A stretch of 64,000 bases of DNA from CAWGAJ01 sp963820545 (GCA_963820545.1 CAWGAJ010000001.1:2542001-2606000), one strand, 5' to 3'. Shown: positions 44,830 to 55,311, counted from the stretch's first letter. Notes: generated by a model from the sequence alone, not told the origin. Translations and numbers: made by a program.

Positions 44830-46083
44830 TGAGGGCTACGACGTGTTGATTGTGGGTGCCGGTCCGGCCGGCATGGCCGCGGCTTGCTGCGCGGCAAACG
44901 GCGCAGGGCGCGTGGCGATGGTCGATGACAATCCCACGGCCGGCGGCCAAATCTGGCGCGGCGGCAAGGAGAAACTCGACACCCGGGACGGCCAGGCGTG
45001 GTTCGACAAGCTGGCACAGACAAACGTGGAACTTCACACGGGTGTCCAAGTGGTGGCACAAGTGGAACCAGGCGTGCTTTGGGCCGAAACCCAACAGGGC
45101 GGCTGCGAATTGCCACATAAGAAATTGATCATCGCCACCGGAGCACGAGAACGCTTTCTGCCGTTTCCCGGCTGGACCCTGCCGAATGTGATGGGTGCCG
45201 GCGGATTGCCTGCGCTGGTAAAATCGGGATATGCGTTGGAGGGCAAGAAAGTTATCGTTGCCGGCAGCGGGCCGTTATCGTTGGCCACAGGGGCGTATCT
45301 GCGCCATCATGGGGCCGACATGGTGCTGATCGCCGAGCAAGCTCCTTGGCTGCGAATGATTCGTTTCGCGGCGGCATTGCCGTATTTAAGTCCGAGCAAA
45401 TTAATCCAAGGCGCCGGCTACAAATGCACGCTGTTGGGCGTTCGTTACGCGGCGAACTGCTGGCCCGTCGCGGCGCAAGGCGGATCCGTGTTATCCAGCG
45501 TTACTTTTAGTGCCGGCGGGAAACTGTGGGAGTATGAATGCGATCTTTTGGCCTGCGGTTTCGGATTCGTACCCAATCTGGAATTGCCCATGCTCGTGGG
45601 CTGCCAAATAGAAAACGGGGCGGTCCGCGTTAACCAATGGCAGGAAACCTCGCTTAGCGGCGTATATTGCGCTGGCGAGCCGACTGGCATCGGCGGAGTG
45701 GATCTGGCTTTGATCGAAGGCCAAATTGCCGGCTATGCCGCCGTGGGAAAATTCGCTAAAGCCGCCAAACTATTTGCCGCCAGAAAAAGGGCCTGGCGCT
45801 TTGCCCGGCGCTCAGCCGTGCTTTTGTCTTGCGCGAGGAATTGAAAAACCTGGCTGCCAACGATACAATCATCTGCCGTTGCGAGGATGTGACGCGCGGC
45901 CGGATTGAGCAATATGATTCCTGGCGCGCGGCCAAATTACACACCCGTTGCGGCATGGGGGCCTGCCAAGGCCGAATATGCGGCAGGGCAGCCGAGTTTC
46001 TCTTTGGCTGGAGGCTGGAGAGCGTGCGTCCGCCCATTTTTCCAGTAACCCTTAAAAATATGCCAAAAAAGGGACAGCCATGA
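44819..46083 (+). CDS. NAD(P)/FAD-dependent subunit of D-hydroxyproline dehydrogenase (frameshift near 45807)
   Basis: About 421 residues: an N-terminal FAD Rossmann motif DVLIVGAGPAGMAAACCA, the central IIATGARERFLPFPGWTLPNVMGAGG, a second nucleotide motif VIVAGSGPLSLATGAYL, and, after a frame break, a BFD-type [2Fe-2S] domain (ICRCEDVTRG ... TRCGMGACQGRICG). Adding one G to GCCCGGCGC near 45807 restores FARALSRAFVLREEL; the same 9-mer is the break point in the HEAT gene. This is the LhpE-like subunit of the D-hydroxyproline dehydrogenase. Confidence 0.87.
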
Positions 46084-47586
46084 CTCTAACATTGGAAAAA
46101 AACGCCCTCCAAAAAGCGGTCGCCGATTTAAGGTTTCGCACTCAGGCCTTTATCGGCGGAAAGTTTGTCGATTCGATCTCGGGTAAAACTTTTGCCTCGG
46201 AGAATCCGGCCACGGGAAAAAATATCACGCACATCGCGGCATGCGATGAAAAAGACGTTGATCTGGCGGTTAAGATTGCGCGAAAGACCTTCGACGAAGG
46301 CGGTTGGTCGCGGATGCCTCCGGCCAATCGAAAAAAGATCCTGCTGAATCTGGCCGATTTGATCGAAAAACACGATGCCGAACTCGCGCTCTTGGACTGC
46401 CTGGAGGCAGGAAAGCCCATCGCCGATTGCATCAACCTCGATTTGCCCGACACGCTTGTTGCTTTCCGCTGGCATGCCGAGGCCATCGACAAGCTATACG
46501 CACAGGTCTCGCCCACTGGGCCGGAACACGTAGGGCTGATAATTCGGGAACCAATCGGCGTGGTCGGGGCGGTAATTCCTTGGAATTTCCCGCTGCTGAT
46601 GGTGGCCTGGAAGTTGGGCCCGGCCCTGGCAACCGGCAATAGCATCGTGCTAAAGCCCGCTGAACTTACCTCGCTGAGCGCACTGCGTCTGGCGGAGCTG
46701 GCCGCGGAGGCCGGCTTGCCCGACGGCGTGTTGAACGTCGTGCCCGGACTGGGCGAAACAGCCGGCCGGGCCGTGGGAATGCATCCCGATATCGACGCCG
46801 TGGCCTTTACAGGCTCGACCGAAGTCGGACGCTTGTTCCTCAAGTATTCGGCCGAATCGAACCTTAAGCGGATCATGCTCGAATGCGGCGGCAAAAGCCC
46901 GCAGATTATCATGGACGACTACGCCGATCTGGACAATGCGGCGCAAAACGTCGTCAACGCCGCTTTTTGGAACATGGGCGAAAATTGCAGTGCGGGCAGC
47001 CGTCTGATTAATTCATAAAAAAGTCAAAGACGCGCTCTTGGAAAAAGTGATTGCCGTTTGCAAGACGTGGCCGGTGGGCGATCCGCTCGACCCCGCCACG
47101 CGCGTCGGTCCCCTGATCGAAAAACCACATCTTGGCAAGGTGCTTTCCTACATCGAGGCAGGCAAGGCCGAGGGCGCCAAGATCATTCTGGGCGGCAAGC
47201 AGATACTCCGGGAAACCGGCGGCTATTTCGTCGAACTGACGATCTTCGACAACGTGCGCAACGACATGTGCATCGCCCGGGAAGAAATTTTCGGTCCCGT
47301 GCTCTCGACAATAACCTTCAGCGACGAGGCCGAGGCCGTCGTCCTGGCCAATAAAACCACTTACGGCCTAGCGGCCTCGCTTTATACCGACAACGTCAAC
47401 AGGGCCCACCGCATGGCCAGGGCATTGCAAGCAGGCACGGTTTCGGTCAATTGTTATGGGGAAGGCGATATTACCACGCCTTTCGGCGGCTATAAGGAGT
47501 CGGGCTTTGTGGGCCGCGATAAGTCGATCCACGCCCACGATCAATACACCCAACTGAAAACCATCTGGATGCAACTTTCCAAGTAG
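46080..47586 (+). CDS. Aldehyde dehydrogenase, likely 2-oxoglutarate semialdehyde dehydrogenase (frameshift near 47011)
   Basis: An NAD(P)-dependent aldehyde dehydrogenase of about 502 residues: PWNFPLLMVAWKLGPALA, NSIVLKPAELTSL, GSTEVGR, catalytic Glu in LECGGKSPQII and catalytic Cys in MGENCSAGSRL. Just after this the frame is lost at GATTAATTCAT and resumes with KVKDALLEKVIAVC; removing one A restores it. In this operon it should oxidise 2-oxoglutarate semialdehyde to 2-oxoglutarate, the last step of hydroxyproline breakdown. Overlaps the upstream gene by four bases. Confidence 0.88.
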
Positions 47587-47597
47587 GAGAATCTTTT

Positions 47598-48488
47598 GTG
47601 ACCGCGAAGTTTCATGGAATCTACACGGCCTTGGTCACCCCGATGACACCCGACGAGGAAGTCGATCATCAGACGCTTGCCGAGTTTATCAATTACCAGA
47701 TCGAAGAAGGCGGCGTTCACGGCGTCATTCCCCTGGGCAGCACGGGCGAATATTACGCCCTTTCGGCCCAGGAACGAGCGGAGGTGTTGAAAACCACCAT
47801 CCAAACCGTAAGCGGGCGCGTGCCCGTGGTGGCCGGGACCAATGCCGGCTCGACCCGTGAGGTGATACAGTATTGCCGGCAAGCCGAAAAATTAGGCGCG
47901 TCAGGTGTTTTGTTGGCCCCGCCGTATTATTCGCTGCCCCGGAGTGATGAAATCAGCGAACATTTTCGCGCGGTCAACGATGCAATTGACATTCCCATTA
48001 TGCTCTACAATTATCCGGGACGCGTTGGCGTGGACATGCTACCCGATCTGATCGAACGCCTGGCCGAACTGCCGCGCGTGCAATACGTCAAGGAGAGCAG
48101 CGGCGACATTACGCGCACGAGCGAGATCATCCGCCGTTTGGGCGATAGAATCACCGTGTTCTGCGGCTGCGACGTGATTGCCTTGGAATGTTTTGTGTTG
48201 GGGGTGACCGGCTGGGTAAGCGGCATGGCCAACGTGCTGCCGCGGCCGCACGTCGAGTTATACCAACTCGCCGTGGAGAAGCAAGACTTTTTGGCCGCAA
48301 AGGCTCCGTTCTACAAGTTGCTGTCGCTGTTGTCGTTGGCCGAAGGCGGCGGAAAATACACGCAGTACGTCAAAGCCGGCTGCGGCATGACCGGTCATCC
48401 CGTGGGTCCGCCGCGGCGTCCCTTGCTTCCCATAAGCGGCGAAGAATGCGCCGCCCTAAAAAAGTTGCTGCAAGGTTTCGGGCAGTAA
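47598..48488 (+). CDS. DapA-family lyase, likely 1-pyrroline-4-hydroxy-2-carboxylate deaminase
   Basis: A 296-residue DHDPS/NAL-family TIM-barrel enzyme with a GTG start: ALVTPMTPDEEVD, PLGSTGEYYALS, the Tyr in IMLYNYPGRVGVDM and the Schiff-base Lys in YVKESSGD. In hydroxyproline clusters this family member (LhpC-like) deaminates 1-pyrroline-4-hydroxy-2-carboxylate to 2-oxoglutarate semialdehyde. Context is the main support; true DapA would be expected elsewhere. It closes the operon. Confidence 0.9.
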   Translation: MTAKFHGIYTALVTPMTPDEEVDHQTLAEFINYQIEEGGVHGVIPLGSTGEYYALSAQERAEVLKTTIQTVSGRVPVVAGTNAGSTREVIQYCRQAEKLGASGVLLAPPYYSLPRSDEISEHFRAVNDAIDIPIMLYNYPGRVGVDMLPDLIERLAELPRVQYVKESSGDITRTSEIIRRLGDRITVFCGCDVIALECFVLGVTGWVSGMANVLPRPHVELYQLAVEKQDFLAAKAPFYKLLSLLSLAEGGGKYTQYVKAGCGMTGHPVGPPRRPLLPISGEECAALKKLLQGFGQ

Positions 48489-48504
48489 CGATAGGAATAG
48501 CGTT

Positions 48505-48861
48505 CTAATCTTTAGTGGTAATCAATTGGATCGTCGTTTCGTCGCCGGAGTTGATCGTGACGGCCAGAGTTCGATCGTCTTTTCTATACGCCAGTATGGT
48601 GTTCCGCGGCGTGTTGTATGAACTTTTGCTCTCCCAGCCCTGCTCTTTTAGTTTGCTTCCGTAGAATTCCTTGACTTGTATTAAGGAATCCTTGGTCTTT
48701 AACACGATCATCATTCCATCCGGGGTGGTGGTGTTCATGGTGACCGTGGCGCCGGGATAGATCGGGGCGTCCTTGGAACCGGTACAGGTTTTCGATCGTC
48801 CACAGCCCGCACACAACAAAACAATTCCCAAGAAGAGAGTAATAAAACAGATTCGATACAT
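48505..48861 (-). CDS. Small putative lipoprotein
   Basis: A 118-residue protein with a lipoprotein signal (FITLFLGIVLLCAGC; lipobox LCAGC, modified Cys at 19) and a small domain IYPGATVTMNTTTPDGMM...VKEFYGSKLKEQGWESKSS, which recalls small domains in planctomycete and deltaproteobacterial lipoproteins that read 'FYxxxLxxxGW'. Function unknown. It converges on the hydroxyproline operon. Confidence 0.82.
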   Translation of the reverse strand: MYRICFITLFLGIVLLCAGCGRSKTCTGSKDAPIYPGATVTMNTTTPDGMMIVLKTKDSLIQVKEFYGSKLKEQGWESKSSYNTPRNTILAYRKDDRTLAVTINSGDETTIQLITTKD

Positions 48862-49170
48862 AGAGCCCGATACCTCCCATTAAATACAAAAGATCCAATG
48901 GAATCTTAGAAAGAAAAGATTTGTCCCGACGCATCGGTCTGTAAATGACGCAATTTAACAGACAACAATTACAATAACATAAAAAAGTTGCGGCCTATAA
49001 GCAACCCCCCTCTCGGCTTGAAGGCCTTGGTTTTTTCAATCTAACGATCAGATGACCTGTCGCAACCGTTTACAGGCGGGAATCTGGTGAGAATACAAGC
49101 AAAGTGTTTATAATTATTGCCTGGGCAATTACGCACTTTTTCCGTTTTTCGACTATTGAGGACAGATGCA
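48862..49170. other. Divergent intergenic region, no gene
   Basis: AT-rich gap between the lipoprotein and the glycosidase gene. It holds a C-run (AACCCCCCTCTCGG) and TTTATAATTATTG near 49109-49121, which could be a -10 region for the glycosidase. Nothing else is supported. Confidence 0.4.
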
Positions 49171-51970
49171 ATGAAACGTCTAGCGCTTATCGCGATTGTT
49201 TCGATTCTGGCGGGGGGAGTCACTGCCTCGGCATTGGCCGTAGAGACCAGCTCCTTGGCAGGCACCTGGAAATTCCGCCTGGATCCGCAGAATGTAGGAC
49301 ATATACAGAATTGGAATGAGCAGAAATTTACGGACAACATTCAACTGCCCGGCTCAACGGATCAAGCAGGCTATGGAACTAAAACCACGGGTCCGGCCAA
49401 TGGCACGCTTTCCCGGCCATACGTTTATGAGGGACCGGCCTGGTATCAAACCGCGTTTACTATTCCCGATTCCTGGCGCGGCAAGCGGATTACGCTCTTT
49501 TTGGAACGTTGTCACTGGCAAACGGAGGTGTGGATCGACGGCCGGCCGTTGGGGATGCAAGACAGTCTTTGCACGCCGCATGTTTACGATCTCGGTCAGT
49601 CACTTGCGCCCGGCAAGCATGGGCTGACGATTTGCGTCGATAACGCCTATAAAATTGACGTGGGGACCAGGGCCCATAGCGTCACCGATCACACTCAAAC
49701 CAATTGGAACGGCATTGTCGGCCGGATGGAACTTCGGGCCAGCGATCCGATCTGGATCGAGGCGGTCCAGGTTTATCCCAACTTGCAGGAAAAAAAGGCG
49801 GATATAAAGATCACGATCCGCAATATCACGGGCAAGCCCGCCGGGGGCGAAATCAAGGCCGCCGCTCGAGTGTCCGGCTGAAAAGCAAACCGATCCGGTT
49901 GGGGAAGCCTCGGCCGGGTTCGAAAAAGCCGGTTTCGTGGAGAACCTCACAATCACACTTCCCATAAGTGATGCAAAACCATGGGACGAGTTTGATCCGG
50001 CTTTGTACCAACTGACGCTGGAATCTGTCGGCGAAAACCGACGACGAGCAATACCAGGACCAGCAGCAGACGACCTTCGGCATGCGGCAGATTGCCACTA
50101 AAGGCACGCAGATCGTGCTTAACGACCGGCCGATCATGCTTCGCGGAACCTTGGAATGTTGCATCTTCCCGCTTACCGGCTATCCGGCCATGGACGTGGA
50201 GGCGTGGAAACGTCATTTCGAGATCGCCCGAGCGTATGGCCTTAATCATTTCCGCTTTCATTCCTGGTGCCCGCCCGAAGCCGCGTTCATTGCCGCCGAT
50301 GAGACAGGATTTTTACTGCAAGTGGAAACGCCCGTGTGGACCTCCCTGGGCAACAACGCCAAAATCGACGATTTCGTCATTGCCGAGGCCGATCGCATCC
50401 TGGCCGCGTACGGCAATCACCCCTCGTTTACCATGCTCTGCGCGGGAAACGAACCAAAAGGATCGAAGATGCAGGAATTTCTCAACAAGATCGTCGCCTC
50501 CTGGAAAAAGAAAGATTCGCGCCGGATATACACCGGAGCGATCGGGTTGGCCGGAGGTTGCCGAAAACCAATATCACGTCTTGTTTCGCATGCCGGGCGG
50601 CGGTTTGCGCATCCACGGCGACAGGTTTGAAAAATCCAATTCATCGACCGACGTGGATTTTGCGGAATATGTGAAAAAATACTCCGTGCCGCTGGTGGCG
50701 CATGAATTGGGGCAATGGCTGACTTATCCCGATTACAGCGAAATCGGCCAAGTACAGCGGCGTGCTTAAGCCGCGCAACCTGGAAGCCTTCCGCGAGGTC
50801 ATGGCTCAGCACGGCATGTTGGAGCAAAACAAACAATTCCAATTGGCCAGCGGCCGGTTCGCCTGGCTGATCTATAAGGAAGATATCGAGACCGCCTTGC
50901 GCACGCCCGGCATGGGCGGGTTCCAGTTGCTCAGCCTCCAGGATTTTCCCGGCCAAGGCGAGGCCCTGGTGGGTGTGATCGATTCGTTCTGGGACACGAA
51001 AGATATTCTTACGCCCGAGCAAATGCGGCGTTTTTGCGGCGTGACTGTGCCGCTGGCGCGGTTTGCAAAATTCACGTGGAGTACGAATGAGACTTTTTCC
51101 GCCAGGTTGTCGGCGGCTCATTATGGTCCCAAGGCGCTGCCGGCGGCCGTCGGCCTTTGGGAAATCAAAGATGATTCCGGACGCCGGACGGCCTCGGGCA
51201 GCCTGGACCCTGTGGATTTGCCCGCCGGCAATACGACCAACCTGGGCGAAATCCAATGGCCCCTGGAATCGATCAAACAAGCAGGCGCTTACACGCTGAC
51301 AGTCAGTCTGAAAGGCACGCCGTTTGTCAATGATTGGAAATTCTGGGTATATCCCCAACAGTTGGAAATGCCCGCCGCGGATGACGTGCTTGTCGCCGAA
51401 TCCCTCAGCGATAATGCAGCCAAGGCGCTCGAGGCCGGGAAAAAGATTTTGTTTATTTCGCCCGGCAATGCCGATGGCAGGTTTTCCGTGCCCAATAACT
51501 TTCTGCCGGTGTTCTGGTCGTTCACCTGGTTCCCCAATCAAAAGGCCACTTTGGGACTGCTCTGCGATCCGAAGCATCCGGCATTGGCCGATTTTCCCAC
51601 CGATTTCCACAGCAACTGGCAGTGGTGGGAGGTGGCCAACCTTTCCCGGGCGTTTATTCTCAACGATACTCCGGCCGATTTCCGTCCCATCGTGCAAGCC
51701 ATCGACGACTTTCATCGGAACCACAAATTGGGGGCCGTCATCGAAGCCCGGGTAGGCCAAAGCAAAATAATCCTCTGCGGCATGGATATCGAAAATAGTC
51801 TTGACTCTCGTCCTGTCGCTCGCCAATTACGCTACAGTCTGCTGAAATACATGAGCAGCCGGGCGTTTAATCCCAAATATGTCATGGATATGGAAAGGCT
51901 ACAAAAACTGCTGCAAAAATCTTCCGACGATACGCCTCGGCAGCAAAAAGAAGACACAACCGCGGAGTAA
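49171..51970 (+). pseudogene. Glycoside hydrolase family 2-like protein with at least four frameshifts
   Basis: Four or five frames make up one secreted protein of about 930 residues. A signal peptide (LALIAIVSILAGGVTASALA) leads into a GH2 sugar-binding jelly roll (AGTWKFRLDPQN, GPAWYQTAFTIPDSWRGKRITLFLERCHWQTEVWIDG), an immunoglobulin-like part, and a TIM barrel with HFRFHSWCPPEAAFIAADETGFLLQVE, acid/base Glu in MLCAGNEPKG and a possible nucleophile Glu in VAHELGQW, then a long C-terminal region. Breaks lie near 49880, 50035, 50550 and 50745. The specificity cannot be told; relatives act as beta-galactosidases or beta-glucuronidases. Four breaks in 900 bases is the densest cluster here, so true decay is possible. 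Confidence 0.8.
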
Positions 51971-52271
51971 CTTTAGCAGTTTTCTTATCTTTCATTTTTT
52001 GGCTGTTTGCATGGGCCAAAATGTCCGGCCGGCTTTATTCGCATTTTAAAAAGAGACTAACTATTTAACTTGCAATGTGTTATCTCAATTCCGCGGAGAT
52101 TGAGAACCACGGCGAATAATCTTGCGTATATAAAAAAGTGTTTGTTTGGTTTACTGGAGAAATATTTCCCGGAATTGCTGGCAAGGGGATTTGAGTTGCG
52201 TAAATTATACTGGCATCTGAACCCAAAGCGGTCCATCTTTGTCTTGCACTTGAAAAGGAAAGGAGCCTTCA
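51971..52271. other. Intergenic region
   Basis: Contains a 69-codon open frame (52070-52279, rightward) overlapped by a similar leftward one; neither has clear coding signs. The ribosome site GGAAAGGAG for the next gene is at about 52255-52263. Confidence 0.4.
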
Positions 52272-52502
52272 ATGAGTAGACCTGCTGTTTTTCTCCAAGA
52301 ATGCCCTATCTGCGGCCGGCCGCTGGAAATTCGCCGGGAATATCAAGGTCAAAAAGTGTCTTGCCGTCACTGCGGCGGATGGTTCTTGGCCGTCGATCCC
52401 GCGCACCATCCCTGGGATATCTGGAACCAAAGCAACCTCATGCTCCATAAGGCCGATCAGTTGTTGGAAATCTGCGCCTCGTACGGCACCGCGATAAATT
52501 AG
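52272..52502 (+). CDS. Small zinc-ribbon protein
   Basis: A 76-residue protein with two CxxC knuckles, CPICGRPLEIRREYQGQKVSCRHCGGWF, a classic zinc ribbon, followed by a conserved-looking HHPWDIWNQSNLMLHKADQLLE helix. Proteins of this small type are common in planctomycetes; their role is unknown. A strong ribosome site (AAAGGAG) supports the start. Confidence 0.78.
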   Translation: MSRPAVFLQECPICGRPLEIRREYQGQKVSCRHCGGWFLAVDPAHHPWDIWNQSNLMLHKADQLLEICASYGTAIN

Positions 52503-52527
52503 CGTCGCGCTAACGGGCGGGATGATA

Positions 52528-53004
52528 TTATGCGCGGCTTATTAAGTGCGGCAGCGGCTCTACGGTTGTCGCCGCTGATACCGCCTGTTTTGCATCTTTT
52601 GCGTGGATGTCGAAACGATAGCGGCCTAATTCCACCAGACAATAAAAGATGGCGATCAGCAGCGCAAGCAGCGCCAAAGAGAGTAGTACGGTGAATGAAT
52701 CGGCGGTGCTCAGCTTTTGCATGAGTGCGGCTGCTTTTAACCTGGCTTGAGACGGCTCGCCTTGGCCGAGAGCCGCTTCGGCTCGTTTCCGTTTTTCTTT
52801 TTTGGATTCCTTTTCCTGCTCGGCTTTTTTCTGGGCTTTTTCAACCTCTTCGGTCTGCGCTTCCTCTGCGATTGCCGCACTTTCGGCTTGCTCGGGCGCG
52901 GGGTGGGCGAACAAGGGCTCCTCGATTGGTTCCAAGGAATCAGAGAACTCGTCGGTCAGTTTTAATTCTTCAAAATCGTTTTTTTTATCTTCGGGTGTTG
53001 ACAC
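52528..53004 (-). CDS. Single-pass membrane protein with acidic/coiled N terminus
   Basis: 158 residues: an acidic N-terminal region, a Lys/Glu-rich coiled coil (KAQKKAEQEKESKKEKRKR, about 55-75), and one membrane helix (FTVLLSLALLALLIAIFYCLV, about 104-125) with a short outer tail. No family recognised. Topology suggests a cytoplasmic charged domain. Confidence 0.7.
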   Translation of the reverse strand: MSTPEDKKNDFEELKLTDEFSDSLEPIEEPLFAHPAPEQAESAAIAEEAQTEEVEKAQKKAEQEKESKKEKRKRAEAALGQGEPSQARLKAAALMQKLSTADSFTVLLSLALLALLIAIFYCLVELGRYRFDIHAKDAKQAVSAATTVEPLPHLISRA

Positions 53005-53149
53005 AATCGCCTCCGCGGTTTCAGCTTTTTGAGCCCTACTGGTTTTAATACTATATTTTACCTTGGTTTTAAATTATAATCGTCGAGCGTCTTAAACGCT
53101 AGCATATCGCCTCAAATTGAGCTGGATAGCCGACATCTTTCACCCAAGA

Positions 53150-53398
53150 TTATTCTGATCCTGTATTGGGAATTAAATGGTCTCTGGATTGGGTAATAGG
53201 TTGAAAATCAAGATCACCCGCCGGGAGAACCGTTTCCGCAGCAGCCTTGGGTTGTGGAACCTCGTCCTGGCTCGCGGTAAATTCCGAAGAGTAAATCTCC
53301 TCGGCCTTGCTAGTTGGATAACGCCGGGCCAGGTACGTCGCCAAAGCGAAACCCAGCCCCAGGTTCAAGACGGCAATTATTAGAATAAAAAGTATCAT
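53150..53398 (-). CDS. Small membrane-anchored protein
   Basis: 82 residues from MILFILIIAVLN at 53398: one N-terminal membrane helix (ILFILIIAVLNLGLGFALATYLA) then a polar, Glu/Gln-rich tail. No family recognised. It resembles the preceding leftward gene in style (one helix plus charged tail), and both may belong to the cell envelope. Confidence 0.6.
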   Translation of the reverse strand: MILFILIIAVLNLGLGFALATYLARRYPTSKAEEIYSSEFTASQDEVPQPKAAAETVLPAGDLDFQPITQSRDHLIPNTGSE

Positions 53399-53482
53399 GT
53401 TCCACGCTTCAGGATCGCTCGGAACACGCTTCGCGGTTATAATACGACAAGAAAGTTTACTTTCTAGATAAAGAACTGCCAA

Positions 53483-53747
53483 ACAATCCTCGTACGAACG
53501 GGAACAGCCGATTTATTGAACGGATGGGGCCTATGGGTTTTGGCAGAAATAAACGAAATGTCTGAGGCCCTTCTTACGTGGGGAGGTAATACTGGTGGTA
53601 TCAATTATAGTAACAATGCATACTCATTAACAACAACATCTACTGCCCTTGAAATCGGAGAGATCCTTCGCTACGCTCAGGATGACATTTGGGCTTTGGG
53701 GATAGACTCTAGGTAAGAGGTGACTGTTATAAAGGGAAAACCGTCTT
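53483..53747. repeat. Gap with GATCCTTCGCTACGCTCAGGATGACA repeat
   Basis: The phrase at 53661-53692 is one arm of the repeat seen as an inverted pair at 42161-42229. A 66-codon open frame runs through it and is not credible as a gene. Confidence 0.55.
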
Positions 53748-54627
53748 ATGTCGCAAGTTGATGACTGGCACGGGTTATATCCATTCGAATCGCGCGAAAT
53801 TCGCCTGAATGGACTGCGTTACCATTATCTGGACGAAGGGACCGGGCCGGCGCTGGTTTTAGTGCATGGTAATCCCACGTGGTCGTTCATGTGGCGGGAA
53901 ATTGTCCGGGCACTGCGGGGAAAATATCGACTGATTGTGCCCGATCACATTGGCTGCGGACTTTCGGACAAACCCCGGCCCACGACTTATTCCTACCGCC
54001 TGGCCCAGCGCGTGGCCGACCTGGGACAGTTGCTCGATCACTTAAATTTACAGCGGATCACACTGGTGGCACACGATTGGGGCGGAGCCATTGGCATGGG
54101 CGCTGCCGTGGCAGCGCCGGAGCACTTCGAACGCTTCGTGCTCATGAACACCGCCGCGTTCCGTTCCACGCGATGTCCCTTGCGCATCCGACTTTGCCAT
54201 CGGCCCTTAATAGGCCGACTGGCAGTGCAAGGATTGAATCTTTTTGCCCGGATGGCCTTGGATCAGGCCGTGGCAAAACATCGAGCGCATGAGCCCGGCG
54301 GTGCGGGCCGGAATGCTGGCCCCTTACAACTCCTGGGCCAACCGGATCGCCATTTACCGCTTTGTGTGCGACATACCCTTGCGTCCCGACCATCCCAGTT
54401 ATCAGACGCTCGTGGACATTGAAAACGGCTTAAGTCTATTCCGCCGCCATCCGGTTAGCCTGATCTGGGGCATGAAAGATTGGTGCTTTACACCTTGGTT
54501 TTTGGAACGTTTTTTGGACTTCTTTCCCTATGCGGCTGTCCATCGCCTGGATGATGCCGCCCATTATGTGGTGGAAGACGCCCATGAGAAAATTATCCCG
54601 ATATTAGAAGAATTCATGCATCAATAA
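53748..54627 (+). CDS. Haloalkane dehalogenase-like alpha/beta hydrolase (frameshift near 54285)
   Basis: About 293 residues of the haloalkane dehalogenase/OleB branch: oxyanion region LVHGNPTWSFMWREI, nucleophile Asp in LVAHDWGGAIGMGA, cap domain, and after a frame break (GCAAAACATCGAGCGCATGA) VRAGMLAPYNSWANRIAIYRFV, acid in IWGMKDWCFTP and His in LDDAAHYVVEDA. Asp rather than Ser as nucleophile points to C-halogen cleavage, beta-lactone decarboxylation (OleB) or a related reaction. No ole genes are nearby. Joining the frames gives a normal-length enzyme. Confidence 0.85.
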
Positions 54628-54651
54628 AATAAATAATATAATAAGAGAGCC

Positions 54652-54700
54652 ACTGCCCGACCCTTACTCATAATCCCTATCCCCTATTACCTACTTATTA
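54652..54700. repeat. Pyrimidine-rich CCCTATCCCCTATTACC tract
   Basis: A C/T-rich stretch directly before the start codon of the next gene, of the same kind as those at 8261, 10171 and 27653. No normal ribosome site is seen between it and the ATG at 54702. Confidence 0.45.
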
Positions 54701-54701
54701 C

Positions 54702-55193
54702 ATGGCCGAATTTTTTATTCGTCTTGCCAATGATGATTTGACTTTTTGCGCCAGTCATTTCATCACTTTTGATGGCGGCGCCTGCGAAGCCCTGCACGGG
54801 CATGACTATCACGTGGCAGTCGATTTACATGGTCCACTGAATTCGCAGCAGTACATTGTTGATTTTGTCGTTCTCAACGAAGTGCTGAAAAGCATCATTA
54901 AGGAGTTGGACCATCGGGTGCTGTTGCCACAGAATCATCCCCGCATCAATATCCAGACGATCGGCAAAGAGTTAGAAATAGGACTCGGAGGGCGTCGTTG
55001 GGTGCTGCCCAAGGACGATTGCCTGCTGCTGCCCGTGGCCAATACAACCAGCGAAATGCTAGCCCAATATCTTGCCCAGCGCATCTACCAGGAGCTGGCA
55101 AATCGCAAAATTGCCATGCCAAAACAGATTCGGGTGGAACTCAGCGAAAGCCACGGATTTACGGCAGTATGTCACTTAAGGAGTGGTGAATAA
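54702..55193 (+). CDS. 6-pyruvoyl-tetrahydropterin synthase / QueD-like protein
   Basis: A 163-residue T-fold protein: the zinc-binding His set is given by FCASHFITF and LHGHDYHVAV, and the family's acidic residue by IVDFVVLNEVLKSIIKELDHRVLLP. C-terminal VELSESHGFTAVC carries the last catalytic motif. Members act in queuosine or tetrahydropterin synthesis on 7,8-dihydroneopterin triphosphate. An insertion of about 30 residues (GKELEIGLGGRRWVLPKDDC) makes it longer than plain QueD and is typical of a PVC-type subgroup. No queC, queE or queF is adjacent. Confidence 0.87.
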   Translation: MAEFFIRLANDDLTFCASHFITFDGGACEALHGHDYHVAVDLHGPLNSQQYIVDFVVLNEVLKSIIKELDHRVLLPQNHPRINIQTIGKELEIGLGGRRWVLPKDDCLLLPVANTTSEMLAQYLAQRIYQELANRKIAMPKQIRVELSESHGFTAVCHLRSGE

Positions 55194-55208
55194 TTTCTCT
55201 TAAGCCAT

Positions 55209-55311
55209 GTAGGTCAGGCACTCCGTGCCTGACAACTTGATTCAATAATGGAGAGACACTGGTCGTTGGTTGGTTAATTATAGAATGTCAGGCACAGCAT
55301 GCCTGACCTAC
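55209..55311. repeat. GTAGGTCAGGCA terminal-inverted-repeat element
   Basis: A 103-base element with perfect 12-base ends GTAGGTCAGGCA/TGCCTGACCTAC and two inner hairpins, GTCAGGCACTCCGTGCCTGAC and GTCAGGCACAGCATGCCTGAC. A second, right-truncated copy lies at about 56192-56265. It sits between the PTPS-like and HD genes. Confidence 0.7.

Noticed and set aside
47598..48488. Assignment as lysine-biosynthetic DapA
   Set aside because: Family residues are shared, but the operon is wholly hydroxyproline catabolism, where this family has a known deaminase role.
52070..52279. 69-codon rightward open frame before the zinc-ribbon gene
   Set aside because: A similar open frame runs on the opposite strand and neither has a clear ribosome site or family features; too weak to call.
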